DNA from: Chitinophagaceae bacterium
GTDB lineage: Bacteria; Bacteroidota; Bacteroidia; Chitinophagales; Chitinophagaceae
Assembly (NCBI GenBank): GCA_017307755.1
Contig: JAFKGQ010000003.1
Coordinates: 62,001-126,000, forward strand
Length of the DNA: 64,000 bases
Direction: 5' to 3'
In this document: positions 1-8,669 of the stretch, in pieces
Layout: each line of letters opens with the position of its first letter
How positions within the stretch are numbered: the first letter of the stretch is position 1
Translations under genes and position numbers: made by a program
The notes under the pieces: generated by a model
Told to the model about the DNA's origin: nothing
Database searches by the model: none
What the model saw: only the letters and a program-made list of their open reading frames with translations

Positions 1-226
1 TATGGCGCTTGCACTCGATCAGTACCAAAAAATAACAATTTAGCGCCTCAAATGTGGCTTTGATATCTATTTGAAAACTCCCGTCGTGTGTTTCAATTAG
101 TGTGTTATGGATCACCTCAAAGTCAAATAAATTCTTTCCAATTTCTTTAAGATATTCATAGACAAGCTTTTCAAACTCTTCCGGAGTAATATTAAATTCA
201 AAATCTTCAACATCGGGTGAGGCCAT
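1..226 (-). CDS. Partial PD-(D/E)XK nuclease-like protein (N-terminal 75 residues)
   Basis: An open frame starts at the ATG on 226-224 and runs off the left edge without a stop. The 75 visible residues begin MASPDVEDFEFNITPEEFEK and end in a strand-strand pattern with QIDI followed about 17 residues later by LIECKRH. An acidic residue in one strand and an E-x-K in the next is the core of the PD-(D/E)XK fold found in Mrr-like and other restriction-endonuclease-like proteins. The segment is AT-rich compared with the genes to its right. What DNA it acts on, and whether it belongs to a defence locus, cannot be seen because the rest lies outside the window. It is separated by about 50 nt from the end of the E1 gene and reads on the same strand. 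Confidence 0.6.
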   Translation of the reverse strand, partial: MASPDVEDFEFNITPEEFEKLVYEYLKEIGKNLFDFEVIHNTLIETHDGSFQIDIKATFEALNCYFLVLIECKRH

Positions 227-278
227 AATGTAAAAAATAAAGATTATTGCAGAATTTAATTCAACCGGGTATACCCAA

Positions 279-2495
279 TCAATACTCCATCAATTTCTTT
301 ATATACGCATCCAACCTGGACTTAGCCAAAAAGTTCTTCTCCAGCTCTATATTGAACGGCACCGGTGTGTCCAGTGACGCACATCGCAGCACCGGCGCAT
401 CCAGCGAGGAGAAACAATGCTCTCCGATCCAGGCAGCGACTTCCGCGCCTACTCCTCCTGTAAGGGTATCTTCGTGTAACACCAGCACCTTCCCCGTCTC
501 AGACACCGCAGTACGAATGGCATCATAATCCATTGGCAACAGTGTCCGCAGATCCAGGATCTCAAAGGAGATGTCCGGGTGCCCATTCGCGTAATCGGTC
601 GCCCAATGAACGCCGGCGCCATAGGTGATGATGGTAATGTCTTCTCCCTGTCGCACACGACGTGCTTTGCCGATGGGCGTCTCGTAAGACCCGTCCGGGA
701 CCATGCCGCTGACGCCGCGATACAGCGCCTTATGCTCGAAATAAAGGACGGGATTTGGATCGTTGATAGCAGCGATCAGCAGCCCCTTGGCATCTTCCGG
801 CGTAGCCGGGTATACGACCTTCAACCCCGGCGTATGCACAAACCAGGCCTCATTGCTCTGGGAATGGAATGGTCCGGCCCCTACGCCCGCACCCGTCGGC
901 ATCCTGATCACTGTGTCCGCCTTTTGACCCCACCGGTAATGGATCTTGGCGAGATTGTTGACTATCTGGTTGAAGCCTGCCGTTACAAAGTCCGCAAACT
1001 GCATTTCCATCACACTTTTATATCCTTCCAGGCTTAACCCCAATGTACAACCGATGATGGCGCTCTCGCAAAGGGGGGTATTGCGTACCCGCCCCTTGCC
1101 AAATTCATCTAAAAATCCTTCCGTGATCTTGAAGGCGCCTCCGTATTCGGCAATATCCTGCCCCATTAATATCAGCTGAGGATGTTGCTGCATGGACCAG
1201 CGCAACCCGTCCCTAATGGCATCCAGCAGGCGTCGTTCGGAGGAAGGGCCCACAGGAACGGGAGGAATCCCGGCGGCAGCAGGCGCCGTGGGTTTGGTGG
1301 ATGGCGTAGCCGGGGCAACGGCGGGTAACGCAGCCGGTCTTGCCAGACTATGGGGCACCCTTTTCCGGAACTTCGACACGGCATAGGGATCGGTTGGCGT
1401 CGAAACAGGTTCGTCCGTCACGGGTACCCCGCCGGCCAGGATGTCGTTGTCGGCCGGTGCAGCTGTGGGGATGAATATTGGCGACGGCTCGTGGTTGTCG
1501 GTCGGCGGTTCTTCACGGGCCGCATAGACGTCTTTTAATTCTTCCTCCGTATCGGGTGTCAACATCTGCGTATCCGGCATGGCGGCAAGCTCTGATTCTA
1601 TATATTGCCGGATCTCTTCATGTATTTTCCCTATCAGCTCATCATTCAGCACCCCCTGCTCCCGTAGAAAATTCTCAAAGTTCATCACCGGGTCCTTACG
1701 GCCCCAGTCTTCCAGCAAGGCCGGCGGAACATACTTAACGCCGCTGGCTTCTTCATGACCTCTCATACGAAATGTCATACATTCCACCAGGTAGGGGCGC
1801 TGATATTTTATACAATATTCCCTTACACCTTTCAAGGTGTCATAAACGGTAAGGATATTATTCCCGTCGATACGTACCCCCTCCATTCCATAACCCTCGG
1901 CCTTATAAACCAGACTCTCGCAGCGATATTGCTCCGAAACGGGTGTACTCAGCGCATACCCATTATTCTCCACAAGGAAAATGACGGGCAGGTCCCATAC
2001 GGATGCTGTATTCAATGCCTCGTGAAAATCCCCTTCGCTGGTGCCGCCTTCTCCCGTGAATGCAAGGGCCGCCTTCTTTTTTTTACCCAGCTTATATGCC
2101 AACGCCACCCCATCCGCAATACCCAGCTGAGGCCCGAGGTGCGATATCATCCCGCAGATGGCGTACTCCCGGCTGCCGAAATGAAAGCTCCTTTCCCGGC
2201 CTTTGCTATATCCGTCCCGGCTTCCCTGCCATTGCATAAATAGCTTTGCCAGTGGCATTTTCCGGGTGGTAAATACACCGAGATTGCGATGCAACGGCAT
2301 GATCCATTCGTCGGCGCCCATCGCCATGGCGGCCCCAACGGCAATGGCCTCCTGCCCAATACCACTAAACCACTTGCTGATCTTTCCCTGCCGCAGCAGC
2401 ACCAACATCTTCTCTTCTATCATCCGCGGCAGTAAAATACTCCTGTAAAAGTGAATAAGCTCCTCGTTGTTAAAGTTCTTTCTATCGAAATTCAT
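279..2495 (-). CDS. Fused alpha-beta E1 subunit of 2-oxoacid (2-oxoisovalerate-type) dehydrogenase
   Basis: Thiamine-diphosphate-dependent E1 component that decarboxylates a branched-chain 2-oxoacid (or pyruvate) and passes the acyl group to a lipoyl E2. Residues ~10-330 are an E1-alpha domain with the TPP/Mg motif GEGGTSEGD...VENN at about 148-178. Residues ~345-425 are an Ala/Pro-rich linker. Residues ~425-738 are an E1-beta (transketolase-like) domain, with IAEYGGAFKIT and the C-terminal LTGGVGAEVA segment. In most bacteria these are two genes; fused forms are known in Bacteroidota. The frame extends to a GTG at 2531, but the ATG at 2495 starts directly before the conserved region and is preferred. 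No E2 or E3 gene is adjacent. The exact substrate cannot be fixed from sequence. Confidence 0.9.
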   Translation of the reverse strand: MNFDRKNFNNEELIHFYRSILLPRMIEEKMLVLLRQGKISKWFSGIGQEAIAVGAAMAMGADEWIMPLHRNLGVFTTRKMPLAKLFMQWQGSRDGYSKGRERSFHFGSREYAICGMISHLGPQLGIADGVALAYKLGKKKKAALAFTGEGGTSEGDFHEALNTASVWDLPVIFLVENNGYALSTPVSEQYRCESLVYKAEGYGMEGVRIDGNNILTVYDTLKGVREYCIKYQRPYLVECMTFRMRGHEEASGVKYVPPALLEDWGRKDPVMNFENFLREQGVLNDELIGKIHEEIRQYIESELAAMPDTQMLTPDTEEELKDVYAAREEPPTDNHEPSPIFIPTAAPADNDILAGGVPVTDEPVSTPTDPYAVSKFRKRVPHSLARPAALPAVAPATPSTKPTAPAAAGIPPVPVGPSSERRLLDAIRDGLRWSMQQHPQLILMGQDIAEYGGAFKITEGFLDEFGKGRVRNTPLCESAIIGCTLGLSLEGYKSVMEMQFADFVTAGFNQIVNNLAKIHYRWGQKADTVIRMPTGAGVGAGPFHSQSNEAWFVHTPGLKVVYPATPEDAKGLLIAAINDPNPVLYFEHKALYRGVSGMVPDGSYETPIGKARRVRQGEDITIITYGAGVHWATDYANGHPDISFEILDLRTLLPMDYDAIRTAVSETGKVLVLHEDTLTGGVGAEVAAWIGEHCFSSLDAPVLRCASLDTPVPFNIELEKNFLAKSRLDAYIKKLMEY

Positions 2496-2537
2496 ACTAC
2501 TTATAATATAAAAGATATCTCCCGCCTCCACGACAAT

Positions 2538-2891
2538 CTATTCCTCCTCCCCTTCCCTCCGCACGTCCTTATACAAAAAGGATGTGAGAATGGATAGTAA
2601 AAGGCTGAATAAAAGCGCCCATCCAAAACCGTCGACCCGGAACCCATGTACAAAATTCCCGGCCAACAGGACAATGGCAGCATTGATGACAAAGAGGAAC
2701 AGACCGAAAGTAAAGATCGTGATCGGTAAGGTAAGGATGATCAGGATGGGCTTTAGCAATGCGTTCAGGATGGCCAGCACAAGTGAAAATACCAGTGCCG
2801 TCCAGAAGGTATCGATATAGACACCCTTCATCACCGCAGACAGGCCAAAAGCAACGACGGCCGTGATCAGGATGCGGAGAAGAAAATTCAT
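2538..2891 (-). CDS. Small membrane protein of the phage-holin-4 (PF04020-like) family
   Basis: A 117-residue, very hydrophobic protein with four predicted membrane segments at roughly 4-24, 28-50, 55-77 and 88-107, ending in a charged tail (KDVRREGEEE). The pattern LNALLKPILIILTLPITIFTFGLF in the middle is typical of the 'phage holin family / membrane protein of unknown function' group, which is widespread on bacterial chromosomes and is not evidence of a prophage. It lies 43 nt upstream of the E1 gene on the same strand and may be cotranscribed. The function is unknown; the name reflects only family resemblance. Confidence 0.8.
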   Translation of the reverse strand: MNFLLRILITAVVAFGLSAVMKGVYIDTFWTALVFSLVLAILNALLKPILIILTLPITIFTFGLFLFVINAAIVLLAGNFVHGFRVDGFGWALLFSLLLSILTSFLYKDVRREGEEE

Positions 2892-3118
2892 GCAAATTTT
2901 ATTTATGCATTCAATTTAAGACTTGTAGACAATATTCCTCCAAGGATTTTGGCGGGATGAAAAAAATACAATACAAATGATTGATTTTCAAATTATTGAA
3001 ATCGGCCTGCCGTAATGACGGCCTGGGAAGTGATGCTCAAGGTTTGGACAATGGGAAAGTCTTAAACCATGTCGAAAATTTAACCGTTTATCTGTTTAAG
3101 GCTGCCCGAATTCTATTC

Positions 3119-4291
3119 TTATTTTGAATAAGTCCAACCATAAATCCAGTCAAGTTGTTGAATTTGTTTGCCAATAAAGAAGCCAATTAAGCGGTCACGG
3201 AACCATGCTGCTATTGGATTCGTTTTTGTTTTGGTATCACCTACTTTTCTGGCACTTTTTATTACTTTTTCTACTCTAGGCTGGCGCTTGGATTGAAAAA
3301 TCTGAAACGCAGTACCGTAGTCTTTATGTGATTTTAATAATTCAGCAATTACAACCGTATCCTCTAATGCTAATGATGCCCCCTGCCCAATATGAGGAGA
3401 AATACCATGTGCAGCATCCCCAATAAGACAAACCCTGCCTTTATACCAATGCGAAAGCCTGGGGACATCATAAATAGGATATGCAATAATCTCGTGACTG
3501 TTTTTGATTATTTTGGAGAATAAAGGATCATCGTTCTTATGAACGTTTGCTAAGTAGTCTTGAATTTCAGTTTTTAATGTTTTCTCTATTTCGTGCGGCT
3601 TTGGCTGTTGTTCCCTAAAATAGTTGTTAAACCACCAAACTTCACCATGGTTGGAAACCGAATAAGCAAAAAATCCTCTTTCACCAAATGTCATTCTTAT
3701 TGAATCAAGCGGTTTTGAAAGTTCGGGGATCTTTGCATAACCACCGGTAGAGATGAGTTTTGTATATTGAATTGCAAAAACCTCTGGAAATAATTGATTC
3801 CTAACCTCGGAAAACATTCCATCACAACCGATCATAATATCAGCGCTGGCTGTAGTTCCGTCAGCAAAGTATGCGGTTACCTGCTCACTCGCCTCATGAT
3901 ACCTGACAAATTTTTTATCGTACCATATTTTTATACCAGCGTCCTTTGCCGCTATCCGGGCATATTTATTAAGATTTGCTCTTTTTATCTGAATTGTCTC
4001 TACACCATATTGCTGCTTCTGATAAGCTGTGTCCAGTTCGGCTATTTGCTTTCCTTTGGAATTAAAAAACTTCATTGAGCCAGGAGTATAATCTTCTTTG
4101 AGCAGCCTCAAATCAACAAATTCTTTGAATATATTCAGACCATTAGGAGTAAGCCCCAAAAATGCTCCCTCTTTTGTGTTATCTTCTGATCTCGATTCAA
4201 ATATTTCAGCGGCAAAACCTATTTTTTTCAGTTGTAAAGCAAGTATTGGCCCTGCAACACCTGCACCTATTATTATTACTTTTCTATTCAT
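3119..4291 (-). CDS. FAD-dependent monooxygenase (aromatic hydroxylase class A)
   Basis: A 390-residue flavoprotein. The N-terminal dinucleotide fold GAGVAG (residues 9-14) binds the ADP part of FAD. The GCDGMFSEVR motif around residue 157 and the LIGDAAHGISPHIGQG motif around residue 290 are the DG and GD signatures of the PHBH/TetX-like group. Such enzymes use NAD(P)H and O2 to hydroxylate small aromatic or drug-like substrates; the substrate here is unknown. The start overlaps the end of the upstream MarR gene by 8 nt, so the two are an operon, and the MarR promoter carries an operator-like palindrome. Base composition is clearly lower in G+C than the flanking genes, which suggests acquisition by transfer. 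Resemblance to TetX is only at superfamily level. Confidence 0.85.
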   Translation of the reverse strand: MNRKVIIIGAGVAGPILALQLKKIGFAAEIFESRSEDNTKEGAFLGLTPNGLNIFKEFVDLRLLKEDYTPGSMKFFNSKGKQIAELDTAYQKQQYGVETIQIKRANLNKYARIAAKDAGIKIWYDKKFVRYHEASEQVTAYFADGTTASADIMIGCDGMFSEVRNQLFPEVFAIQYTKLISTGGYAKIPELSKPLDSIRMTFGERGFFAYSVSNHGEVWWFNNYFREQQPKPHEIEKTLKTEIQDYLANVHKNDDPLFSKIIKNSHEIIAYPIYDVPRLSHWYKGRVCLIGDAAHGISPHIGQGASLALEDTVVIAELLKSHKDYGTAFQIFQSKRQPRVEKVIKSARKVGDTKTKTNPIAAWFRDRLIGFFIGKQIQQLDWIYGWTYSK

Positions 4292-4754
4292 TGTTTAATT
4301 GGCTGGTTATTTCTTTCATTATGGCCGATGCTTCAGTGAGGTAGCGTCGTATAGCCTGTATTTCCTTTTCCGTAAATGATGAAAGCAGATCTTCAGTTTT
4401 CTTTTGCAGCTCAGTAAAAAGGGGCTCTAAAATTTTTAATACCGCTTTAGTATTAGGAACTATTATTACTCTGCGCCTGTCGTCTTTGTCAAACTGCCTT
4501 TTTACCAGTTTCTTTTTTTCAAGACGGTCAATTACACCGGTGACTGCACCGCTTGTTAGTCCGGTCAAATTTGATAATTCTCCGGCTGTAACTGAACTGT
4601 TTTGGATGATTAACCCGAGGTATTTATGATCAGTGCCAGACAGTCCGGCTTTCCTGGCAATCGCTTCATGCATTAAGATTGAGTTATCTGAATATAACCT
4701 GCTTGCAGCCCTGAAAGCGCCAAGTATCTCCGTATTATTTGGAGGGAGGTTCAT
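4284..4754 (-). CDS. MarR-family transcriptional regulator
   Basis: 156 residues. The winged helix-turn-helix lies around residues 45-105, with the typical VTAGELSNLTGLTSGAVTGV helix pair and the wing sequence LVKRQFDKDDRRRV. MarR proteins are usually repressors that let go of DNA when a small phenolic or toxic ligand binds. This gene and the FAD-monooxygenase overlap by 8 nt and form one transcription unit, a common arrangement in which the regulator controls an enzyme that acts on the ligand. Low G+C, like its partner. Confidence 0.9.
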   Translation of the reverse strand: MNLPPNNTEILGAFRAASRLYSDNSILMHEAIARKAGLSGTDHKYLGLIIQNSSVTAGELSNLTGLTSGAVTGVIDRLEKKKLVKRQFDKDDRRRVIIVPNTKAVLKILEPLFTELQKKTEDLLSSFTEKEIQAIRRYLTEASAIMKEITSQLNNE

Positions 4755-4775
4755 TATTTACCTTTGCTTAATAAG

Positions 4776-4817
4776 TATCTTAGCTTACAAAGATAATATT
4801 TAAGCACAAAGAAACAA
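4776..4817 (-). promoter_or_regulatory. Bacteroidota-type promoter overlapped by a MarR-type operator
   Basis: On the minus strand TTG (4817-4815) is followed by exactly 19 nt and then TATCTTTG (4795-4788), an exact match to the TTG-N19-TAnnTTTG promoter. The -7 box is the left half of a 20-bp inverted repeat (4776-4795, outer arms TATCTT/AAGATA). A repressor bound there would cover the -7 element. The expected transcript begins about 29 nt upstream of the MarR start codon. The promoter and palindrome are seen directly; binding by the MarR product is inferred. Confidence 0.65.
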
Positions 4818-4857
4818 ATTACATTGTTGTGAGGGGGAATGATGGGGCGCAATAGAA

Positions 4858-6144
4858 TTATATCACCACCAACTCGAAGAAAGCTGCGGGATCCAGGTAT
4901 TGCTGTGCCAGTTCCTGCAGCTCTTCGGGGGTGATGGTCTTTACGATGCGAATGCCCTCATAGAAATAGCGTTCATCAAGACCATTGAGAATGAGGTTTT
5001 TCCACCGGCTGGCCACCTGGAAAGGGCCATCCAGATCCCCTAAAATGGTACCGATGGTGAAGTTACGGGCCATTGCCAGCTCTTCCTCGTCGATGGGTTC
5101 CTCGCGTAATAGCTGCATTTCCTTATATACTTCTTCGATTGTTGCCCGGCAGACCTCTTTTCCGGCTTCGGTGGTGATGAGCAGGGCGCTCTCCTGCCGA
5201 TTGTTCAACAGATAACTGTAGATACCGTAGGTATATCCTTTATCCTCCCGGATATTTGTCATGAGTCTGGAGCCAAAGAATCCTCCGAACACATTATTCA
5301 GCACCTGCACTTTTTGAAAGTCGGGATGATGCCGGTTGGGAAAATTCCGGGCGATACGGATAGAACCCTGTACGCCATCGGGATCATTGACGATGTCATA
5401 TTTCTTTTGCTGCGCGGGGATGATCTTCGGCAGTGTGGACTGGTCTTGTGGAACGGGTGCGTGTAAAGGCAGACCGCCAAAGTATCTGTCTAATTCCTCG
5501 GGTAGGGTGGCCGGCAATTTCCCCGCTACGATCATCCGGCAGGCACCATGGCTATAGTACTGTTGGAAAAAACTGAGCAGATCTTCCCGTTGTAAATGTT
5601 GAAAATCCTCCAGCATGCTGTATTTGCCGTAAGGATGTTCGAATCCGTACAGATAGGACTCGATCAGGCGTCCGGCGACAAAATCGCTCTTCTTCAGGTT
5701 TACCTGGAGACGTTGCTGCCCATTCTTTTTATAAATGGCCAGTTCCTCTTCGGGGAATACGGAGTCGGATATCAACTCGGCTACCACCGGCAGCAGCTGA
5801 GAGACATGCTTGTTAAGACAGTGCAGGGTAATATCCGCCGTTTCGTGGTGAGAGGCCCGGCTCAGATAGGCGCCGTAATATTCAAAGTGTTCATTTATAT
5901 TGTATGCTGTGCGGGAGGAAGTGCCGTTCTTCAGCAAAGCGCTGACGGCGGCGGCAAGACCATTCTTTTTTTCATAAGAATTGCCGGCGTCAAAGATCCA
6001 GGTGATCATTAGCGCATCCTCGTTACCCAGGTCGATGGTGTATACCTCTATGCCATTTCTGAGCACTTGTTTCTTATATAAAGGCAATTGCAGATCGAAT
6101 TCCTTCGCGTCCTTGATAGGCGGTGCGATCGTCCTATTTAACAT
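4858..6144 (-). CDS. M16 peptidase-like protein lacking the zinc motif
   Basis: 428 residues of M16 (pitrilysin/MPP-like) fold. Where the active family has HxxEH this protein has a stretch reading LAAAVSA (residues 63-69), so all three residues of the motif are replaced and it cannot bind zinc in the usual way. It keeps the C-terminal SRLMTNIREDKGYTYG segment (the R/Y-type substrate-binding motif of partner subunits). Its start at 6144 overlaps the end of the catalytic M16 gene by 11 nt and has a good GGAG ribosome site, which decides this start over an upstream in-frame ATG. The two gene products very likely form an M16B heterodimer, one subunit supplying zinc and the other the Arg/Tyr pair. 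No clear signal peptide. Confidence 0.88.
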   Translation of the reverse strand: MLNRTIAPPIKDAKEFDLQLPLYKKQVLRNGIEVYTIDLGNEDALMITWIFDAGNSYEKKNGLAAAVSALLKNGTSSRTAYNINEHFEYYGAYLSRASHHETADITLHCLNKHVSQLLPVVAELISDSVFPEEELAIYKKNGQQRLQVNLKKSDFVAGRLIESYLYGFEHPYGKYSMLEDFQHLQREDLLSFFQQYYSHGACRMIVAGKLPATLPEELDRYFGGLPLHAPVPQDQSTLPKIIPAQQKKYDIVNDPDGVQGSIRIARNFPNRHHPDFQKVQVLNNVFGGFFGSRLMTNIREDKGYTYGIYSYLLNNRQESALLITTEAGKEVCRATIEEVYKEMQLLREEPIDEEELAMARNFTIGTILGDLDGPFQVASRWKNLILNGLDERYFYEGIRIVKTITPEELQELAQQYLDPAAFFELVVI

Positions 6145-7399
6145 GGGGATCTCCTTCTTTGGGTTGTCCACTACGATAGTAAAGTGTGTTGCTGTTGATG
6201 GGGTCGAAAAGCTGACGGCTGGCGGCCAATATGTCATCGGCAGTGACGGCCTGGTATTTTCCCAGCTCTGTGTTCATCATGTCGGCGTCGCCCAGCAGTT
6301 CGTAGATGGCCAGGCTATTCGCCCGGTTCATCACGCTCATATCCTCGAATACGATGGCTGACTCCGTTTTATTCTTCACTTTTGTCAGCTCTTTTTCCGA
6401 AACCTTTTCAGATTGCATCTTTTGGAGCTCGACTTCCACGGCTTTATCCGCCGCCTCCAGGCTTACTCCTTTTATCAGTTTGCCTTCGATGACCAGCAGA
6501 CCGGGGTCCACGGAACCCGTATGATAACATTCGATCTGGCTGAACAATTTCTTTTCCTTGATCAGCGCCTGGTGCAGACGGGAAGATCCGCCCCCTCCCA
6601 GCACTTCCGTGATCAGGTCGGCTACATAGTAGCCCGGCTCTTTCCGGGATGCCATGGGATAGGACTTGTACAAGGCGTCCAGCGGAACATCGGCCGTCAC
6701 TTCCAGCTTGCGAACCTCCTGCTGCCGGGGCTCCTGCGGGAGATTGCGTATATACTTTTCGCCGGAAGGGATTTCTCCAAACCATTTCTCCGCCAGCTGA
6801 CGCACCAGATCAGTCGTTACTTTACCCGCAACGACGAGGATGGCATTTACAGGCCGGTAATATTTAAAGAAAAATCGCCGGACGTCCTCCAGCTCCGCCT
6901 CCTCGATATGGCTCAGCTTGCTGCCGATGGTCATCCAGCGGTAGGGGTGCTCTTTATAGGCCAGCTCCCGCATTTTGAACCATACATCCCCATAAGGCTT
7001 GTTGATATAGTGCTCTTTGAATTCCTCGCAAACCACTTTCCGCTGCACTTCCAGGCTTTTCTCGCTGAAGGCGAGGGACAACATCCGATCGCTCTCCAGA
7101 TAGAAGGCCGTCTCAATATTCTCGGCGGGCAGCTGGATATAGTAATTGGTAAAGTCGTTGGTGGTGTAGGCATTATTCTCGCCTCCGGCCAGCTGTAACG
7201 GCGTCTCGAAATCTTCGATATTCACGGAACCGCCGAACATAAGGTGCTCGAACAAATGGGCAAAGCCTGTTTTCTTTGGATCTTCGTCCCGGGCTCCTAC
7301 GTCATAAAGCACATTTACCACCGCCATAGGAGTGGAATGATCCTCATGTACCAATACTCTTAGCCCATTGGACAGCTGAAATCTGTCGAATTTTATCAT
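6134..7399 (-). CDS. M16 family zinc metallopeptidase (catalytic subunit)
   Basis: 421 residues with the inverted zinc motif HLFEH at residues 48-52 and the downstream acidic ligand region (EVQRKVVCEEFKEH) about 75 residues later. M16B enzymes degrade peptides inside a closed chamber formed by two halves. This protein lacks the clear R/Y motif that the downstream partner carries, which supports a heterodimer. The start at 7399 (MIKFDRFQLSNGLRV) is chosen because the family begins with the NGLRV strand shortly after the N-terminus; the frame extends 11 codons further upstream. It lies between an aspartyl protease gene (46 nt upstream) and the partner subunit (overlapping). Confidence 0.93.
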   Translation of the reverse strand: MIKFDRFQLSNGLRVLVHEDHSTPMAVVNVLYDVGARDEDPKKTGFAHLFEHLMFGGSVNIEDFETPLQLAGGENNAYTTNDFTNYYIQLPAENIETAFYLESDRMLSLAFSEKSLEVQRKVVCEEFKEHYINKPYGDVWFKMRELAYKEHPYRWMTIGSKLSHIEEAELEDVRRFFFKYYRPVNAILVVAGKVTTDLVRQLAEKWFGEIPSGEKYIRNLPQEPRQQEVRKLEVTADVPLDALYKSYPMASRKEPGYYVADLITEVLGGGGSSRLHQALIKEKKLFSQIECYHTGSVDPGLLVIEGKLIKGVSLEAADKAVEVELQKMQSEKVSEKELTKVKNKTESAIVFEDMSVMNRANSLAIYELLGDADMMNTELGKYQAVTADDILAASRQLFDPINSNTLYYRSGQPKEGDPHVK

Positions 7400-7445
7400 A
7401 AATTGACCCCCTTCCCTTTCGGGGGAGGACAAATTTACGGAAAGT

Positions 7446-8669
7446 TTAAAGAATACTTCTCACCCGCATAATATGCTCCTGCAGGTCCCCATTCCGCTTG
7501 ATAATGATCTTTACCCTTTCGCCGACGCTCTGAAGGATATTCTTGTATATCTGGATATTGTTGCTGAAGTTGTTATTCACCGCAATCACCACGTCGTCCA
7601 GCTTTAATCCGGCCTTTTCCGCCGGGGATTCCGGCATCACATCCCCAATCCTGATCTCTCCGTCCACCCAGTAGATGCCCAGTCCTGTATACGAGTAGTC
7701 GAACTGGTCCCGGTAATGCGAATTGGGCAGCAGATAGATCTCCCGGCGGTCATAATTCAGCGTCACATTAAAGCGGCGAAGGATATCATTTCCCAGGAGT
7801 CCTCCCAAATTGGGATAAGAGGTTACGTTGTAATCGTCGTCAAAAACATAGGTAGGGACTTTCCGGAACCTGTACGGTCCGACCCTAACCTCCTTCAGCG
7901 TGGTGAGCTTCATATTCGCCTTGCCGCCAAGACCCTGTGCCTGGGTTTGATAGAACTTTCTTTTGGGGTCGAAAACGCTGCTGTCATTGACAAAGTCGGA
8001 GGATAACAACATACAAAGCCCCGCGCCTGTATCAAAATAGAACCGCGCGTCGATGTTCTCTCCATCCCTGACGAGGGCATTCTGGATCGGCAGACTGGCG
8101 ATGACGGGTTTCAGCATATGGCCGCCCTTGGGATACTTAAAAGTTCCCTTGCTGTAGATGTACACCTTGGCGCTGTCATAGTTGATGTGAACGATATAGC
8201 GGGAAAAAAAGCTATAGCCGATGATACCGTCTACCTTCTCTCCGTATACGCTGCTGAGTATATCGTAGTCGTTTACATGAAAGTTGAGACTGTCCACCTG
8301 AAGACCCGGCAGGTGCAGGGTTTCATTATAAATAAATTTCACTTGCCGTACCCCGGCAATGCCCAGGATGGTCTTGTCGGAAGGCAGGGCGGCCAGGTGC
8401 AAACGCTGACAGGTAGCCGAATCCAGGGAAATACCCCCGCTGCCTGTATCCAGGATGAAGTTCAGACTGTCCGGAAAATTGCCGATACATGCCCTCACCA
8501 GGATCACGCCGCCGGTGAATACGGTGAAGGGGAAGCTGGTGATCAGTCTGGATTGCGGCGCCACGAACTTCTCCTGCGCCGATGCCGCCAAAGGACGATT
8601 GGTAAAGAGGATGGAAGGCATCATCAAAAGCAGGGAGTACCGGAGGAATCGGAAGGGTTGGTAAGACAT
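7446..8669 (-). CDS. Secreted retropepsin-like aspartyl protease with PDZ domain
   Basis: About 407 residues. The N-terminus (MSYQPFRFLRYSLLLMMPSI...ASAQ) is a signal peptide. Two aspartyl-protease lobes follow, with DTGS at about residue 74 and DTGA at about 213. A PDZ domain follows at ~320-395, with the pattern SPAEKAGLKLDDVVIAVNN. The single-chain double-lobe plus PDZ design is common in Bacteroidota and implies periplasmic or surface proteolysis. The start at 8669 is preferred over an upstream ATG (8696) because it gives the better signal peptide. The three protease-type genes 8669-4858 read in the same direction with short gaps and are probably one operon. Confidence 0.87.
   Translation of the reverse strand: MSYQPFRFLRYSLLLMMPSILFTNRPLAASAQEKFVAPQSRLITSFPFTVFTGGVILVRACIGNFPDSLNFILDTGSGGISLDSATCQRLHLAALPSDKTILGIAGVRQVKFIYNETLHLPGLQVDSLNFHVNDYDILSSVYGEKVDGIIGYSFFSRYIVHINYDSAKVYIYSKGTFKYPKGGHMLKPVIASLPIQNALVRDGENIDARFYFDTGAGLCMLLSSDFVNDSSVFDPKRKFYQTQAQGLGGKANMKLTTLKEVRVGPYRFRKVPTYVFDDDYNVTSYPNLGGLLGNDILRRFNVTLNYDRREIYLLPNSHYRDQFDYSYTGLGIYWVDGEIRIGDVMPESPAEKAGLKLDDVVIAVNNNFSNNIQIYKNILQSVGERVKIIIKRNGDLQEHIMRVRSIL

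Noticed and set aside
2538..2891. Prophage remnant indicated by a holin-like protein
   Set aside because: The PF04020-type membrane protein is common on chromosomes, and no other phage gene lies nearby.
3004..3024. Hairpin GCCGT/ACGGC downstream of the monooxygenase gene, in the 227-nt gap 2892-3118
   Set aside because: Only five pairs and no real T-tract on either strand; not reported as a terminator. No gene was recognised in this gap.
3119..4291. Tetracycline-inactivating TetX
   Set aside because: Only the general FAD-monooxygenase motifs agree; the substrate-binding parts and the N-terminus differ from TetX as I know it.
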